Shown here piece after piece: positions 1 through 8,507 of a stretch of 64,000 nt of DNA. How positions within the stretch are numbered: position 1 is the first letter of the stretch; every line of letters begins with the position of its first letter. Position numbers and translations under genes: made by a program. The notes beneath the pieces were generated by a model. The model saw only the letters and a program-made list of their open reading frames with translations. It did not search any database and was not told where the DNA came from. Origin of the DNA: CAKZQX01 sp034436755 (GTDB taxonomy: Bacteria; Chloroflexota; Chloroflexia; Chloroflexales; Chloroflexaceae); contig DAOTVB010000110.1 of assembly GCA_034436755.1 (NCBI GenBank), positions 1 to 64,000 on the forward strand, read 5' to 3'.

Positions 1-963
1 CGCTTCCTGGAGACAGGGCTGGCTCTGCTGCCCGGCGTTCAGTCCACGCTGGTACCTACCAGCACCACCAGCTTTACGCAGACGGCCGCCCAGGTGCCGC
101 TAACCATTCTCGATGGTGTGGTGCCGGCCGAACTGCCCCCCGGCAACCTGCTGTTTATCGCACCGCCAACCAGCACCGACTACTTCTCAGTGACGGGGGA
201 GTTGGAGTTCCCCGCCGTGCGGCCCGTTTCCGGCGATGAGTTGCTACTGCGCAACGTCAGCCTGAGCGAGGTGAGCGTGCGTAAGGCGGCGCGTATTAAT
301 CCGGGCAACTGGGCACGCGTGGTGGTGGATAGCGACGGCGCACCGCTGCTGGTGGCCGGCGAGCGCGATGGACGGCGGATTGTGGTGCTGGCCTTTGATC
401 TGCACCTCTCCGACCTGCCGCTGCAGGTGGCCTTCCCGCTGCTGCTCTCCAATATTGTGAGCTATCTCTCCCCCGGTAGCGGCGCGGAGGCGGCCCAGCT
501 TACGCCCGGTCAGCCGCTGGCGCTTCAGGTGGACCCGGCGATCACCGAGGTGCGCCTGACCCGCCCGGACGGCACGCAGATCAGTTCGACCCGCAGCGAG
601 CAGATTGCCATCCAGAATGGGCAGACGGTCTATGCCGACACCGATGCGCTTGGCGTTTATGTCGTCGAGGAGTTCAAAGATGGCGAACTGCAGGCGCGCC
701 ACCGCTACGCCGTCAACCTGTTTGCCGCCAATGAGTCGCGGGTTGAGCCGGAAGAAGAGCTTGCCATCACCCAGACCAGCGGCCTGCAGTCGGCCGCAAC
801 CGATGAGCGGGTGGGCCGCCAGGAGTTCTGGCGCTGGCTGGCAGCCCTGGCGCTGATTGTGCTGATCATCGAGTGGCTGGTCTACCAGCGTAACGGTATC
901 GCCTACCTGCGCGACCGCTGGCGCAACCGGGGCCGGCGACGCAGCCCGCTGGGAACGCGCTAA
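1..963 (+). CDS. Bat-like VWA-family membrane protein, C-terminal part (gene runs off the window start)
   Basis: The reading frame is open from base 1, so the 5' part lies outside the window; an internal GTG at 94 is not needed as a start. The visible region resembles the C-terminal half of Bat/aerotolerance-type proteins: a Rossmann-like glutamine-amidotransferase-like segment (motif ERDGRRIVVLAFDLHLSDLP), a beta-rich segment, one transmembrane helix near the end (WLAALALIVLIIEWLVY) and a very basic cytoplasmic tail. The VWA domain itself would be upstream and is not seen. The large VWA protein at 44709-47516 has the same overall plan. Family assignment is by pattern; the function of these proteins is poorly known. 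Confidence 0.6.
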   Translation, partial: RFLETGLALLPGVQSTLVPTSTTSFTQTAAQVPLTILDGVVPAELPPGNLLFIAPPTSTDYFSVTGELEFPAVRPVSGDELLLRNVSLSEVSVRKAARINPGNWARVVVDSDGAPLLVAGERDGRRIVVLAFDLHLSDLPLQVAFPLLLSNIVSYLSPGSGAEAAQLTPGQPLALQVDPAITEVRLTRPDGTQISSTRSEQIAIQNGQTVYADTDALGVYVVEEFKDGELQARHRYAVNLFAANESRVEPEEELAITQTSGLQSAATDERVGRQEFWRWLAALALIVLIIEWLVYQRNGIAYLRDRWRNRGRRRSPLGTR

Positions 964-1047
964 ACTGGTTAGCGGAGGACGAATGGCAAGCTGAGCGTGT
1001 TGTCGTTCGTCCTTCGTCTGGCGTCTGCCATCAACACGGATGTAGTG

Positions 1048-2670
1048 CTATGACTCCACCTTCAGCGGCAGGCGTATCGTGAAAGTAGTGCCACGGCCCT
1101 CCTCACTGGTCACGCTGATCGTTCCCTGGTGCTGCGCGATGATCTGCTGCGCGCTGGTCAGACCCAGCCCGCTCCCCTGAATATGCCGGACAACATTGCC
1201 CGCCCGGTGGAACTTGCCAAAGATATGCGGCAGGTCAACTGCCGGAATACCCATTCCCTCATCGCTAATCGTCAGAACCGCCGGACTACCCTGCGCTGCT
1301 TCCTCACAGCTTACCGCCAGGGTAATATCGCCCCCACCAGGGCTATACTTCAGCGCATTTGTGAGCAGATTGGCGATAACGCGCTCGATGCGGGATTCGT
1401 CCCAGTGCCCAATCAGTTCCGGCAGCGTGGTATCAACGCGTAGCGTATGCCGCGTTGTTGTCTGCTGATGCGCATCGGCCAGCCGGCGCACCAGGGCTAC
1501 CAGGTCCAGTGATTGTGGCCGCAGATCAATGGGCTTCCCCATCCGTAGGCGGGCCACATCCAGTACCTCGTTGATCTGCGAAATCATCCCCATTGCCGCA
1601 TGTTCGATCTGCTGCAGTGCGCGGGACACGCGCTCAATATTCAGAGTATCCGCGGAGCGCACCTGCCGCTGTAATAGGCCGGCCCGCCCCTTGATGACGG
1701 TCAGTGGGTTCTTCAGATCGTGGGATACGATTGCCAGCAACTCGTCGCCCGCACGCATCACCGCTTCGGCCTGCTTCCGCTCGGTGATATCCTGGACAAC
1801 GATCCCAACCCCCACGATCTGCCCATCCGCAGCAGAGACCGGGCAAAAGCTCGCCTGCCAGTGCCGTTCTCCCCCCGACCAGGGCGCAGTCTCACCGTTC
1901 AACTCCAGGTTGATGATCGGTTCGCCGGTCGCAAGTACGCGCCGTAAGAGCGGTTCGACGGTATCGGCACGCTGGGGGGCAACTTCTGGCAGCGTGCGAC
2001 CAACATGTTCAGCCACCGGCAGTCCATGCATCTCCGCCAGGAGCCGGTTGATGTGGACAAAACGCAGATCACGATCCAGGAAGGCTATGCCGATGGCGGC
2101 TGTCGTCATCAGCGTATCGACCAGCGCCAGTGTCTCCCCGATGCTGGTGGCCTGCGCCTGCTCCTGGAAGCGTTGAGTCAACGCATCGGTCCTCTCTGCG
2201 CGGTTCGTTTGCACCATCCCCAGCGCAACAATCCGCTCCAGCCGACCCTGCGCATCGTAGCGATTGGCGGTCGTCACCTCCAGCGTAACCGCTGTGCCAT
2301 CACGCGCTGTGAGCGTTAACGATTGCCGTGTGACATCGCCGGCGTGCCACTGCAGGTAGAGCGCGGCCACCTGATGTGCCTGCTCCGGCGATACGAGCAG
2401 ATCCCACCAATTCTTTCCCTGCAGATCCCATGTGGCGTACCCCGTGACCTGGCAGACGACATCGTTTACAGAACAGACCGTGCCATCCGGCTCAAGTTGA
2501 AAAACCAGCACGGATGCATTTGCGAGAAGCTGTTGATAACGTGCCCCATTGGACAGGTGTGGGCTATGCATGAGGCGAATGCGCGCCTGGAGTAACGCCT
2601 CAGTTTCTCGCATCCGTTGCGTCAGATCGGCTATTTGTTCAAATGGAGAGAAGCGCGTCTCGTTTTTCAC
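1048..2670 (-). CDS. Cytoplasmic sensor histidine kinase with two PAS domains
   Basis: This is a 540-residue protein without transmembrane segments. In order: a short N-terminal helix (about 10-35), PAS 1 (about 48-165), PAS 2 (about 185-300, with the conserved block VVQDITERKQ at its end), a HisKA dimerisation helix with phospho-acceptor His in IVSHDLKNPLT, and an HATPase_c domain with N box NLLTNALKYSPGG, G1 box ISDEGMGIP and G2 box GSGLGL. It would autophosphorylate and pass phosphate to a separate response regulator. No response regulator lies next to it, so it is an orphan kinase. The signal is unknown. Confidence 0.9.
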   Translation of the reverse strand: MKNETRFSPFEQIADLTQRMRETEALLQARIRLMHSPHLSNGARYQQLLANASVLVFQLEPDGTVCSVNDVVCQVTGYATWDLQGKNWWDLLVSPEQAHQVAALYLQWHAGDVTRQSLTLTARDGTAVTLEVTTANRYDAQGRLERIVALGMVQTNRAERTDALTQRFQEQAQATSIGETLALVDTLMTTAAIGIAFLDRDLRFVHINRLLAEMHGLPVAEHVGRTLPEVAPQRADTVEPLLRRVLATGEPIINLELNGETAPWSGGERHWQASFCPVSAADGQIVGVGIVVQDITERKQAEAVMRAGDELLAIVSHDLKNPLTVIKGRAGLLQRQVRSADTLNIERVSRALQQIEHAAMGMISQINEVLDVARLRMGKPIDLRPQSLDLVALVRRLADAHQQTTTRHTLRVDTTLPELIGHWDESRIERVIANLLTNALKYSPGGGDITLAVSCEEAAQGSPAVLTISDEGMGIPAVDLPHIFGKFHRAGNVVRHIQGSGLGLTSAQQIIAQHQGTISVTSEEGRGTTFTIRLPLKVES

Positions 2671-2784
2671 AATGCATTCCTTTTATCTTTGATGCCAGGC
2701 AGCATTTGTCGTTGGGTCAGGCTCTCCAACCGGTGTCTGGCGCGGCAACCGCACCAATCGGTTTAGCATTACTATTATTAACAC

Positions 2785-2993
2785 GACTTACGCGGTCGGT
2801 TCCAACCCAGGCGTTTATCTGGATAACCGATCCGAATCGCCTGCGGCAGCATGGTGCATTCTTGTTCTTCCGCCCTGCCGGAGGCGCTATCCCCCACCAA
2901 ATGCAGGATCGCCCGATCCATGGCAGCATTGGTCGTTTCGCGGTGTTCGCGCATGTCGTGTTGTTCGTAGTCCAAATTTCCACCGCGTAACTC
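2785..2993. repeat. Palindromic dispersed repeat, copy R1 (empty core)
   Basis: About 209 bp bounded by imperfect terminal inverted repeats (GACTTACGCGGT on the left, ACCGCGTAACTC on the right). An inner inverted repeat (TCGCCTGCGGCAG facing CTGCCGGAGGCG) lies in the middle. It is closely similar to the copy at 34321-34529 and related to those at 37795-38360 and 49703-49982. The centre of this copy is only a short T/C-rich stretch, without the extra hairpin found in other copies. Open frames across it are by-products. Confidence 0.85.
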
Positions 2994-3153
2994 ATGTTAT
3001 TAAGTGTATCATAAGTCTATCATCGTTCAAAGAAAGTCCGCAGCGGCGTCGTGCAGGACTCCCCGTGCAATCCGGGCAATAGTTGACCGCTGACCTTCGT
3101 CCTCCGTCGTTCGTCCTTCGTCCTTCCCTCCTGCACCCTTCCACTTTTTCCGT

Positions 3154-3159
3154 TATAAT
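3154..3159 (+). promoter_or_regulatory. -10 box before the GCS2-family ligase
   Basis: A perfect TATAAT sits 57 bp upstream of the start codon at 3216. No good -35 box is seen at the right distance, as that region is a C/T-rich minisatellite. Promoter role is inferred. Confidence 0.45.
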
Positions 3160-3215
3160 GTCAGTATCCCCACAGAACGATGATACCCGTCAGAATGCAA
3201 CGACGAGGAGGTGGC

Positions 3216-4355
3216 ATGAGCGTTTACAACCCCCTTGACCCGGATTTTGCCTTTACCATCGGCATCGAAGAAGAGTATCAGATTATCGACCCGGAGACCC
3301 GCGAGCTACGTTCCTACATCACTGAGATCCTCGACGACGGGCATGCGCTCCTGCGCGAGCAGATCAAGGCCGAACTGCACCAGAGCATCGTGGAAGTCGG
3401 CACCAAACCCTGCCGCACCATCTCCGAGGCCCGCGCCGAATTGCAACATCTGCGCGGCACCATTGCCGGACTGGCGAGCAAGAAGGGCCTGCAGATTGCC
3501 GCCGCCGGAACGCATCCCTTCTCCTCCTGGATCGATCAGGAGATTACGCCGTTTGACCGCTACCGCGGACTGCTTGACGAGATGCAGGACATTGCCCGGC
3601 AACTGTTGATCTTTGGGATGCACTGTCATGTCGGCATGCCGAACTGCAATGTCACCATCGATATGATGAATATCGTGCGCTATCTCCTGCCACATCTGCT
3701 GGCGATCTCCTCGTCGTCGCCCTTCTGGATGGGGCGCACGACCGGCTTTAAATCCTACCGCAGCGTGATGTTCAGTACCTTTCCGCGTACCGGCATTCCT
3801 CCCTCGTTCGTCTCGGCGACCGAGTTTGATAACTATGTCAGCTTACTGATCAATACCGGCTGTATTGACGATGGCAAGAAGATCTGGTGGGATCTGCGGC
3901 CGCACCCGGTTTTTAACACGCTCGAATCCCGCATCTGTGATGTGGCAACGCGGCTGGAAGAGTGCCTGGCGCTGGCGGCCTTTATGCAGGCCGTGGTGGT
4001 CAAATTCTACCAGCTCTTTGAGCAGAATATGACTTTCCGTCCCTATCGCCGCGCACTGATCAACGAGAACAAGTGGCGTGCCCAGCGCTGGGGGCTGGAT
4101 GGCAAACTGATCGACTTTGGCAAGCGCGCTGAGGTTGAAGCGAAAGCGCTGGTGCATGAAATGGTCGAACTGGTGGACGATGTGGTGGATGAGTTGGGCA
4201 GCCGCAAGGAGGTTGAGTATCTGCTGCATATTGCCGAGCATGGTAGCAGCGCTGACCGCCAACTGCGGGTCTTCCAGGAGACCAACGACCATCGTGCCAT
4301 TGTTGATAATCTGGTTGCCGAGACGATGGAAGGCATCGAACTAGTACGCTCATGA
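3216..4355 (+). CDS. Carboxylate-amine ligase, GCS2 (YbdK) family
   Basis: The product is a 379-residue protein of the glutamate-cysteine ligase type 2 fold, which forms an ATP-dependent amide bond between a carboxylate (classically glutamate) and an amine (classically cysteine). Family hallmarks are the N-terminal FTIGIEEEYQIID, the HQSIVEVGT and AAAGTHPFSSW blocks, and GMHCHVGMP with metal- or ATP-binding residues. The ATG at 3216 is chosen because GAGGAGGTGG lies just upstream; an in-frame ATG at 3180 lacks such a site. Whether it makes gamma-glutamylcysteine or another dipeptide-like compound cannot be told; no glutathione synthetase is nearby. Confidence 0.85.
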   Translation: MSVYNPLDPDFAFTIGIEEEYQIIDPETRELRSYITEILDDGHALLREQIKAELHQSIVEVGTKPCRTISEARAELQHLRGTIAGLASKKGLQIAAAGTHPFSSWIDQEITPFDRYRGLLDEMQDIARQLLIFGMHCHVGMPNCNVTIDMMNIVRYLLPHLLAISSSSPFWMGRTTGFKSYRSVMFSTFPRTGIPPSFVSATEFDNYVSLLINTGCIDDGKKIWWDLRPHPVFNTLESRICDVATRLEECLALAAFMQAVVVKFYQLFEQNMTFRPYRRALINENKWRAQRWGLDGKLIDFGKRAEVEAKALVHEMVELVDDVVDELGSRKEVEYLLHIAEHGSSADRQLRVFQETNDHRAIVDNLVAETMEGIELVRS

Positions 4356-4662
4356 TCAGCCATTGGGCCGCTACGTCATCCGGGACAGCAACACCTGATC
4401 GTATGGTATACTACCGAGAAATTACACCTTCCCGCGCCGACAATTATGGTACCGGAGACAGGATGTCCCCGGAGCACGCGGTTTTGGATATAATGTAGCG
4501 GAGCGTGCGACGGCGTTCGCACAGATCGGGATGGTTGCTTCTGTTCTCCGGTGTGGCTATACTGGTTCAAACAACCGTACTGTTGCAACATTCATATTGT
4601 GCAAGTTTGCGCTCCAGCGGCATTACAACCATTCACTGGATCTTTCGTACCCAATACGAGAT
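4356..4662. other. Intergenic region upstream of dhaL
   Basis: About 300 bp without a convincing gene. It contains a TATAAT at 4489-4494, a plausible -10 box for the following operon with no clear -35, and a TATACT-like site near 4405. Possible small frames on both strands lack ribosome-binding sites and recognisable sequence. Confidence 0.4.
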
Positions 4663-5307
4663 ATGACGATGATTGTCACAACAGCAATGCTGCTGAACTG
4701 GCTACGGCGCACAGCCGACTGCGTTCACACTCAGTGTGAGCTACTGACCGCGCTTGATGCGGCGATTGGTGACGCCGATCACGGGATCAATCTTGACCGG
4801 GGCTTTCAATCGGTTGTGCAATCCTTACCTACTCTGGCAAATCACGACGCGGGGCATATTTTGAAAGCGACCGGGATGCGCCTGATTTCGACCGTGGGCG
4901 GCGCAAGCGGGCCACTCTATGGCACGGCATTCCGGCGCGCCGGTATGACGCTGGAACAGCGGCAGACCGTCACAGCGGAGGAACTGCTGCACGCCTTCCG
5001 CGCCTTTGTCCAGGGTATCCAGACCATGGGACAGGCGGAGCAGGGGCAAAAAACGATGCTTGATGCCCTGATACCGGCACTCGCAACCCTGGAAGCGGAG
5101 TTAACCGCCGGCGCTGACTTGCCCGCAGCCCTGGAACAGGCGGCCCTGGCCGCCAATGCCGGGGCCGAGGCGACTATTCCGCTGGTCGCCCAGCGGGGCC
5201 GGGCTTCTTACCTGGGGGAGCGTTCTGCCGGGCATAAAGACCCGGGCGCGACATCTGCGGCGCTTATTGTGTATACACTGGCCGAAACCGTTGCGGAGGC
5301 AGCATGA
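4663..5307 (+). CDS. dhaL: Dihydroxyacetone kinase subunit DhaL
   Basis: The 214-residue product carries the ATP/ADP-binding DhaL domain. The Mg-binding acidic cluster is visible as LDAAIGDADHGINLDRG near the N-terminus, followed by the VGGASGPLYG loop and the C-terminal block RGRASYLGERSAGHKDPGA. DhaL normally pairs with DhaK, which binds dihydroxyacetone, and in PTS-type systems is recharged by DhaM. Here no dhaK is adjacent. The ATG at 4663 is chosen because the DhaL fold begins just after it; the longer frame upstream has no family similarity. The stop overlaps the start of the next gene (ATGA), so translation is probably coupled. Confidence 0.88.
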   Translation: MTMIVTTAMLLNWLRRTADCVHTQCELLTALDAAIGDADHGINLDRGFQSVVQSLPTLANHDAGHILKATGMRLISTVGGASGPLYGTAFRRAGMTLEQRQTVTAEELLHAFRAFVQGIQTMGQAEQGQKTMLDALIPALATLEAELTAGADLPAALEQAALAANAGAEATIPLVAQRGRASYLGERSAGHKDPGATSAALIVYTLAETVAEAA

Positions 5308-7070
5308 ATGCAGAACATATCCTGACCGGCAGCGCTGCCACACCTGGCATTGCGATTGGTCCTGCCCTGCTCTACCATCTGCGCCCCGGCAAATCCGCGG
5401 GCGGGCGTTCCCGGCAGTCGGCTTCGGGTGATGCATCTGCCACGGCGGCGATTTCACCGCAGGTCGAGATTGAACGCCTCGACAAGGCCATCGAGACGGC
5501 CGACACCGCCATGGCCGCAGCCGAGACGCGCTTGCGGGAGCTGGATCGGCTTGCGGCGGCCCAGGTCTTTAGTGCCCACCGGATGCTCTTGCGTAGCCCC
5601 GCCCTGCGTGAGCATACCCAGACCCTGATCGTCGAGATGGGCTATCGCGCAGCCGAGGCTATCGTAGAAGCGGGTGAAGAGCAGGCCGAACAGCTCTCCG
5701 GGTTGATCGCTCCGTATGTGAGCATGTTCATTGCGGATATCCGCGGCGTGGTTGAACAGGTGCAGCGCATTCTGATCGGCGAAAGCTCCCTGGAAAATCA
5801 ACTGACGCAACCGTCAATCGTTGTCGCGCAAGACCTGGGCCCGTTTGAGTTGATGCATATTCCTCAGGATCGGCTCCTGGGCCTGGCGCTGATCGGCGGT
5901 GGATCCACCGGGCACTCAACCATCCTGACGCGCGCGCTGGGTGTGCCGACCGTCATTGGCCTGGGGCCGGCGGCCCTGGACTACCTGGCAGATGGTGTAA
6001 CCCTCGCCCTTGATGGTGATGCCGGGCAACTGGTTGTCTCACCAACTGAAGAAACATTGGCGCAGATGCGGGCCAGCGCCGTAACCCAGGCCGAACAGCA
6101 GGCGGAACTCCGCGACCAGGGGCATCTTGCCAGCATAACCGCTGATGGGCAGCGGGTGACACTGCTGGCGAATGTGGCCTCGCCCACCGAAGCCCGTGTT
6201 GCGCGTGAATATGGCGCGGAGGGTGTCGGCTCCCTGCGCACGGAACTCTTATTTCTCGAACGGCCGGCGCTGCCTGACGAAGAGGAGCAGGTCGCGCTCT
6301 ACAGCGCGGTTGCGGCGGAACTGCCCAGCGTGCCGATTGTCATCCGCACGCTGGATCTCGGCGGTGATAAACAGTTGCCCACCTTCCCGCTGCCGAAAGA
6401 AGATAACCCATTCCTGGGCTGGCGCGGTATTCGCATCGGGTTGAGCCATCCGGAAGATCTGCTGCTGCCGCAACTGCGGGCCATGCTGCGGGCCGGCGCA
6501 ACTGCCAATATTCGCATCGTTGTGCCAATGATTAGCTCCCTCGCCGAGTTTCGCCAGGTGCGCGCCTTCCTGGAGCAGGCGCATAGCCAGTTGCTGGAGG
6601 CGGGCATACCTTGCGCGCCCCGGCTTCAGCTTGGCGTGCTGATTGAAGTACCGGCGGCGGCTATTATCGCCGATGCGCTGGCGCAGGAAGCGGATTTTAT
6701 CAGTATCGGCACCAATGACCTGGTGCAGTATGTGCTGGCCTGCGACCGCACCAGTCAGCGGGTTGCGCAGTTGTATCAACCACTGGCCCCGGCCGTCCTG
6801 CGCCTGATTGCAATGATTACCGACGCGGCCCACCGCCACGGGCGACTTGTCTCGATCTGTGGTGAGATGGCCAGCGATCCGGCGCTGACGGCGCTGCTTA
6901 TTGGCCTGGGTATTGACGAGTTGAGTGGTACGCCGGCGGCCCTGCCGCGCCTGCGGGCGGCTGTCCGGGCAACCGATGCTGCCGCCGCCCGTCAGCAGGC
7001 CCGGGCCGTGCTGTCCGCCGGTAGCCTGGATGAAGTTCGCGCGATACTGCGTGCTGATGCGCCGCAGTAG
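5304..7070 (+). CDS. ptsI: Phosphoenolpyruvate-protein phosphotransferase (PTS enzyme I)
   Basis: This 588-residue protein transfers phosphate from PEP to HPr-type carriers. The N-terminal helical and phospho-histidine domain carries the active His204 in GGGSTGHSTILTRALG. The C-terminal PEP-binding TIM barrel shows GADGVGSLRTELLF-like, SIGTNDLVQYVLACDR and SICGEMASDP motifs with the conserved Cys. It has no fused HPr or EIIA domain, unlike DhaM-type proteins. A Gly/Ser/Ala-rich insert occupies about residues 27-50. It overlaps dhaL by four bases, which suggests that it feeds a dihydroxyacetone or related phosphorylation route. No HPr gene is visible in the window. Confidence 0.93.
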   Translation: MNAEHILTGSAATPGIAIGPALLYHLRPGKSAGGRSRQSASGDASATAAISPQVEIERLDKAIETADTAMAAAETRLRELDRLAAAQVFSAHRMLLRSPALREHTQTLIVEMGYRAAEAIVEAGEEQAEQLSGLIAPYVSMFIADIRGVVEQVQRILIGESSLENQLTQPSIVVAQDLGPFELMHIPQDRLLGLALIGGGSTGHSTILTRALGVPTVIGLGPAALDYLADGVTLALDGDAGQLVVSPTEETLAQMRASAVTQAEQQAELRDQGHLASITADGQRVTLLANVASPTEARVAREYGAEGVGSLRTELLFLERPALPDEEEQVALYSAVAAELPSVPIVIRTLDLGGDKQLPTFPLPKEDNPFLGWRGIRIGLSHPEDLLLPQLRAMLRAGATANIRIVVPMISSLAEFRQVRAFLEQAHSQLLEAGIPCAPRLQLGVLIEVPAAAIIADALAQEADFISIGTNDLVQYVLACDRTSQRVAQLYQPLAPAVLRLIAMITDAAHRHGRLVSICGEMASDPALTALLIGLGIDELSGTPAALPRLRAAVRATDAAAARQQARAVLSAGSLDEVRAILRADAPQ

Positions 7071-7194
7071 CCGGTAGCAGTGGCCCACCGGACGCGCCCG
7101 CTGTTGATCGTATGGCTCGCCAAAGCTCTCTTTTTGCTTACCGTGTGTCCACCCAGAAAGAAGAAATTGTAACCGGGGAAAACCTTGACCCTCC

Positions 7195-7222
7195 CGCACA
7201 GGGCTGATAGTTATGCTACAAT
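7195..7222 (+). promoter_or_regulatory. Predicted sigA promoter
   Basis: TTGACC at 7195-7200 and TACAAT at 7217-7222 with a 16-base spacer. The start codon of sigA lies about 100 bases downstream. Confidence 0.6.
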
Positions 7223-7322
7223 ACGACAATTGGCGGGTCTGAAAGAAAAAGTGACACGTATACCCGAACGCCTCGGGCCCATGAACCTACGCAAGGTATC
7301 CTCGCTGTACTAAGGAAACCGT

Positions 7323-8507
7323 ATGACTCAGACTCCACCCAATGGCACACAGACGTCCACCATGTCGGCTCCCGATCTGACAGACTTGATCGCGCTGGGA
7401 CGACAACGGGGGTACGTTACACTCGATGAGTTGCTGCAGTTGGTGCCCGCACCCGAAGAAGCGTCGGAAACTATCGATGCAATCTATGCGGCTCTGGCTG
7501 AAGCCAGTATTCCGGTACACGACGCGCCCGAAGATGGATCTGATGAGGACTCATCCTCGGGGGATGCGGATCTGCACGAAGAGCTGTCCGATGCACTGCT
7601 GGGCGATAGCGTGCGCCTCTATCTGCGCGAGATCGGTCAGGTGCCCCTCCTGACAACCGAGCAGGAGCAGAAGCTGGCCCGCGCCATTGCCGCTGGGCAG
7701 GAAGCCGCACGCCAGTTGCCAACGCTGCCGGCCAACAGTCCAGAGCGCCTGCAACTGCGCTCCCAGATTCTGTCGGGCGATCATGCGCGTCAGCAGATGG
7801 CTGCCGCCAACTTGCGTCTGGTGGTCAGTATTGCCAAGCGCTACCGTGATCGCGGTCTACCGCTGCTGGATCTGATCCAGGAAGGTAGCCTGGGATTGCT
7901 ACGCGCCATCGAGAAGTTCGATGTGAATAAAGGCTACAAGTTCAGTACTTACGCCACCTGGTGGATCAAACAGGCGCTCAGTCGGGCGCTGGCCGATCAG
8001 TCACGCCTGGTACGCCTGCCGGTTCACCTGGGTGAGACGCTGAACCGCATCCAGGCCGCGCGCCGCCAGTTGACGCAGGAACACGGGCGCGATCCCACCG
8101 ACAAGGAACTGGCCGACAAGCTCGAAATGAGTGAGGAGAAGCTGCGTGAACTGCGCCGCACCGCGCAAGATCCGGTTTCTCTGGCAACACCCGTCGGTGA
8201 AGAAGCCGATAGTACGCTGGCGGACTTTATTCCCGATCCGCATGCGCTTGATGCCGATGATGCCGCCGCCAGTGGTATGCTGCGCTCGCAGATCGCCGCC
8301 GCGCTGGATCAGTTGACCGACCGGGAACGCAAGGTGCTGGAACTGCGCTATGGTCTGACTGATGGGCAGCCACGCACACTCGAAGAGGTGGGCAAAGCCT
8401 TTGGCGTGACCCGCGAACGTGTGCGCCAGATCGAGGTTAAGGCGTTACGCAAACTGCGCCACCCCCGGCTTGGGAAGTTGTTAAAAGATTACCTGGATCA
8501 GATTTAG
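7323..8507 (+). CDS. sigA: Primary RNA polymerase sigma factor (sigma-70, RpoD/SigA type)
   Basis: The 394-residue product shows the full group 1/2 layout. Region 1.2 is DSVRLYLREIGQVPLLT. Region 2 contains NLRLVVSIAKRYRDRGLPLL and the -10-recognising, DNA-melting stretch KFSTYATWWIKQALSRALAD. Region 3 follows, then region 4 with the helix-turn-helix LEEVGKAFGVTRERVRQIEVKALRKLRHP. The first about 90 residues are acidic and hold a short region 1.1-like segment. Start ATG at 7323 follows AAGGAAACCGT. The stop codon shares one base with the start of the acyl-CoA dehydrogenase gene. Probably the housekeeping sigma; a group 2 paralogue cannot be excluded. Confidence 0.92.
   Translation: MTQTPPNGTQTSTMSAPDLTDLIALGRQRGYVTLDELLQLVPAPEEASETIDAIYAALAEASIPVHDAPEDGSDEDSSSGDADLHEELSDALLGDSVRLYLREIGQVPLLTTEQEQKLARAIAAGQEAARQLPTLPANSPERLQLRSQILSGDHARQQMAAANLRLVVSIAKRYRDRGLPLLDLIQEGSLGLLRAIEKFDVNKGYKFSTYATWWIKQALSRALADQSRLVRLPVHLGETLNRIQAARRQLTQEHGRDPTDKELADKLEMSEEKLRELRRTAQDPVSLATPVGEEADSTLADFIPDPHALDADDAAASGMLRSQIAAALDQLTDRERKVLELRYGLTDGQPRTLEEVGKAFGVTRERVRQIEVKALRKLRHPRLGKLLKDYLDQI

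Noticed and set aside
2717..2995. Frames of 60-115 codons in the palindromic repeats (also near 34300, 37740-38340 and 49690-50120)
   Set aside because: They recur only because the repeat recurs, are out of register between copies, and have no ribosome-binding sites.
6249..7229. 326-codon frame on the minus strand
   Set aside because: It is antisense to ptsI, rich in Arg, Gln and His, with no domain.
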